From Streptococcus respiraculi (GTDB lineage: Bacteria; Bacillota; Bacilli; Lactobacillales; Streptococcaceae), in contig NZ_CP022680.1 in NCBI RefSeq assembly GCF_003595525.1, forward strand, positions 1,328,001 to 1,392,000: 64,000 nucleotides of DNA, in the 5' to 3' direction. The position numbers and the translations under genes were made by a program. The notes beneath the pieces are model-generated. The model was not told the origin of the DNA. It made no database searches and saw only the letters and a list, made by a program, of their open reading frames with translations. Positions 63,299 through 64,000 of this stretch are shown one piece after another. Each line of letters opens with the position of its first letter. The stretch's first letter is position 1.

Positions 63299-64000
63299 AT
63301 GATGAAACGGATAACCATAAACGATTATAAAGACATTCAGCCCCAAGGAGACACCGTATTGGTATTGGGGTATTTTGACGGCATTCATTTGGGACATAAG
63401 GCCTTGTTAGATAAGGCACGTGCAATAGCAGATCAACGTGGATTGACGGTAACTGTTCTGACCTTTCCAGAGTCACCTCGTCTGGCTTTTACCCGCTTTA
63501 GTCCTGACTTGCTTCGTCATTTGACAAGCGAAGAGCGCCGCTATCAACTTTTTGAAGAGTCTGGCGTTGACCAGCTTTACCTGACGGATTTTACGAGCGG
63601 TTTTGCTGCGACGACACCGCAAGCTTTTATTGAAAATTATATCCAGGCCTTAGAGGCGCGTGTCGTGGTTGTTGGCTTTGATTATCATTTTGGGAATACG
63701 AGGGCAACGGTTGTAGAGTTAAAAGAAATGTTTGACGGAGAAGTCGAAGTGGTCGGTGAAGTGCAATTGAAAGGCGAAAAAGTATCGTCCACTCGGATTC
63801 GTAAGGCAGTCCAAGAAGGAAATGTACACGAAGCCAATCAATTATTGGGCTATCCCTTTGAGACAAGAGGGATTGTTGTACATGGTGATGCGCGTGGACG
63901 GATGATTGGTTATCCCACCGCCAATCTAGCTCCGATTGACGCAGTACATCTACCGGGCGACGGGGTCTATGTAGCAGACGTTGCGATTTCTGGGAAACGC
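63299..64000 (+). CDS. ribF: Bifunctional riboflavin kinase/FAD synthetase, 5' part
   Basis: The frame is open to the end of the window (234 codons seen of about 305 expected). The N-terminal FAD synthetase (nucleotidyltransferase) domain has LGYFDGIHLGHKALL (the GxFDGxHxGH motif, near residues 24-36) and VSSTRIRKAVQEGNV (near 163-177). The riboflavin kinase domain begins with TRGIVVHGDARGRMIGYPTANL (in two parts), ending beyond the window. It makes FMN and FAD, which the FAD enzymes nearby need, though that link is coincidental. ATGs at 63299 and 63302 are both possible starts. No SD is present; a leaderless transcript is predicted. Confidence 0.95.
   Translation, partial: MMKRITINDYKDIQPQGDTVLVLGYFDGIHLGHKALLDKARAIADQRGLTVTVLTFPESPRLAFTRFSPDLLRHLTSEERRYQLFEESGVDQLYLTDFTSGFAATTPQAFIENYIQALEARVVVVGFDYHFGNTRATVVELKEMFDGEVEVVGEVQLKGEKVSSTRIRKAVQEGNVHEANQLLGYPFETRGIVVHGDARGRMIGYPTANLAPIDAVHLPGDGVYVADVAISGKR

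Overview
The window looks like the chromosome of a low-GC streptococcus close to Streptococcus suis. The evidence is the gene content: a mannitol operon in the order mtlA-mtlR-mtlF-mtlD, an MntE-type manganese exporter, an SdbA-like oxidoreductase, a streptococcal type VII secretion locus and a heme/quinone-dependent cytochrome bd cluster. Extended -10 promoters of the form TGcTATACT/TGcTATAAT recur, and S. suis-like intergenic repeats are present. The species call is from memory and was not checked by database search.

Layout. 1-0.8 kb: the end of a dihydroxyacetone kinase operon (last codons of dhaL plus two small membrane proteins). 0.9-5.7 kb: an MFS transporter, a zinc alcohol dehydrogenase behind a MerR/NmlR-type promoter, an FAD amine oxidoreductase, an SGNH hydrolase and a signal-peptidase-like protein without its catalytic residues. 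5.7-6.7 kb: non-coding DNA with a dispersed repeat. 6.7-11 kb: glmS and a three-gene amino-acid ABC transporter. 11-16.5 kb: the mannitol operon. 16.6-19.6 kb (minus strand): MntE and a PadR/DUF1700/DUF4097 envelope-response operon. 19.8-20.2 kb: a compact type I toxin-antitoxin locus that standard gene calling would miss. 20.2-23.1 kb (minus): an XRE regulator, pepT and a Cof-type HAD phosphatase.

23.1-25.4 kb is decayed DNA with triplicated terminator-like repeats, a gene broken by an in-frame stop, and a second copy of the 6.1 kb repeat. It leads into a 25 kb accessory region on the plus strand. This holds a membrane thioredoxin with a CPDC motif (SdbA-like), a 2785-residue VWA/isopeptide cell-wall adhesin with only two cysteines, a G5-domain LPXTG protein and a four-cysteine miniprotein. 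A small lipoprotein and a lipase with an N-terminal catalytic domain and helical C-terminus follow (resembling the TilA/TslA reverse-domain toxin pair). Then comes a complete T7SS core in canonical order, esxA-esaA-essA-esaB-essB-essC, and finally an ATP-grasp (R2K-like) protein with an EF-Tu domain-II-like N-terminus.

50.9-60.4 kb is a respiratory block: a polyprenyl diphosphate synthase, cydABDC, an NDH-2 NADH dehydrogenase and menA. It could run a minimal NADH-quinone-cytochrome bd chain if heme and the naphthoate head group were supplied from outside. 60.6-64 kb: a DUF2130 protein, a GNAT acetyltransferase, truB and the start of ribF, which runs off the window.

The most notable points are the T7SS-linked lipase/lipoprotein pair, the oxidoreductase-adhesin pairing, the EF-Tu-like/ATP-grasp fusion, the unannotated type I toxin-antitoxin locus, and four genes whose -10 box lies exactly 6 nt before the start codon (predicted leaderless mRNAs).
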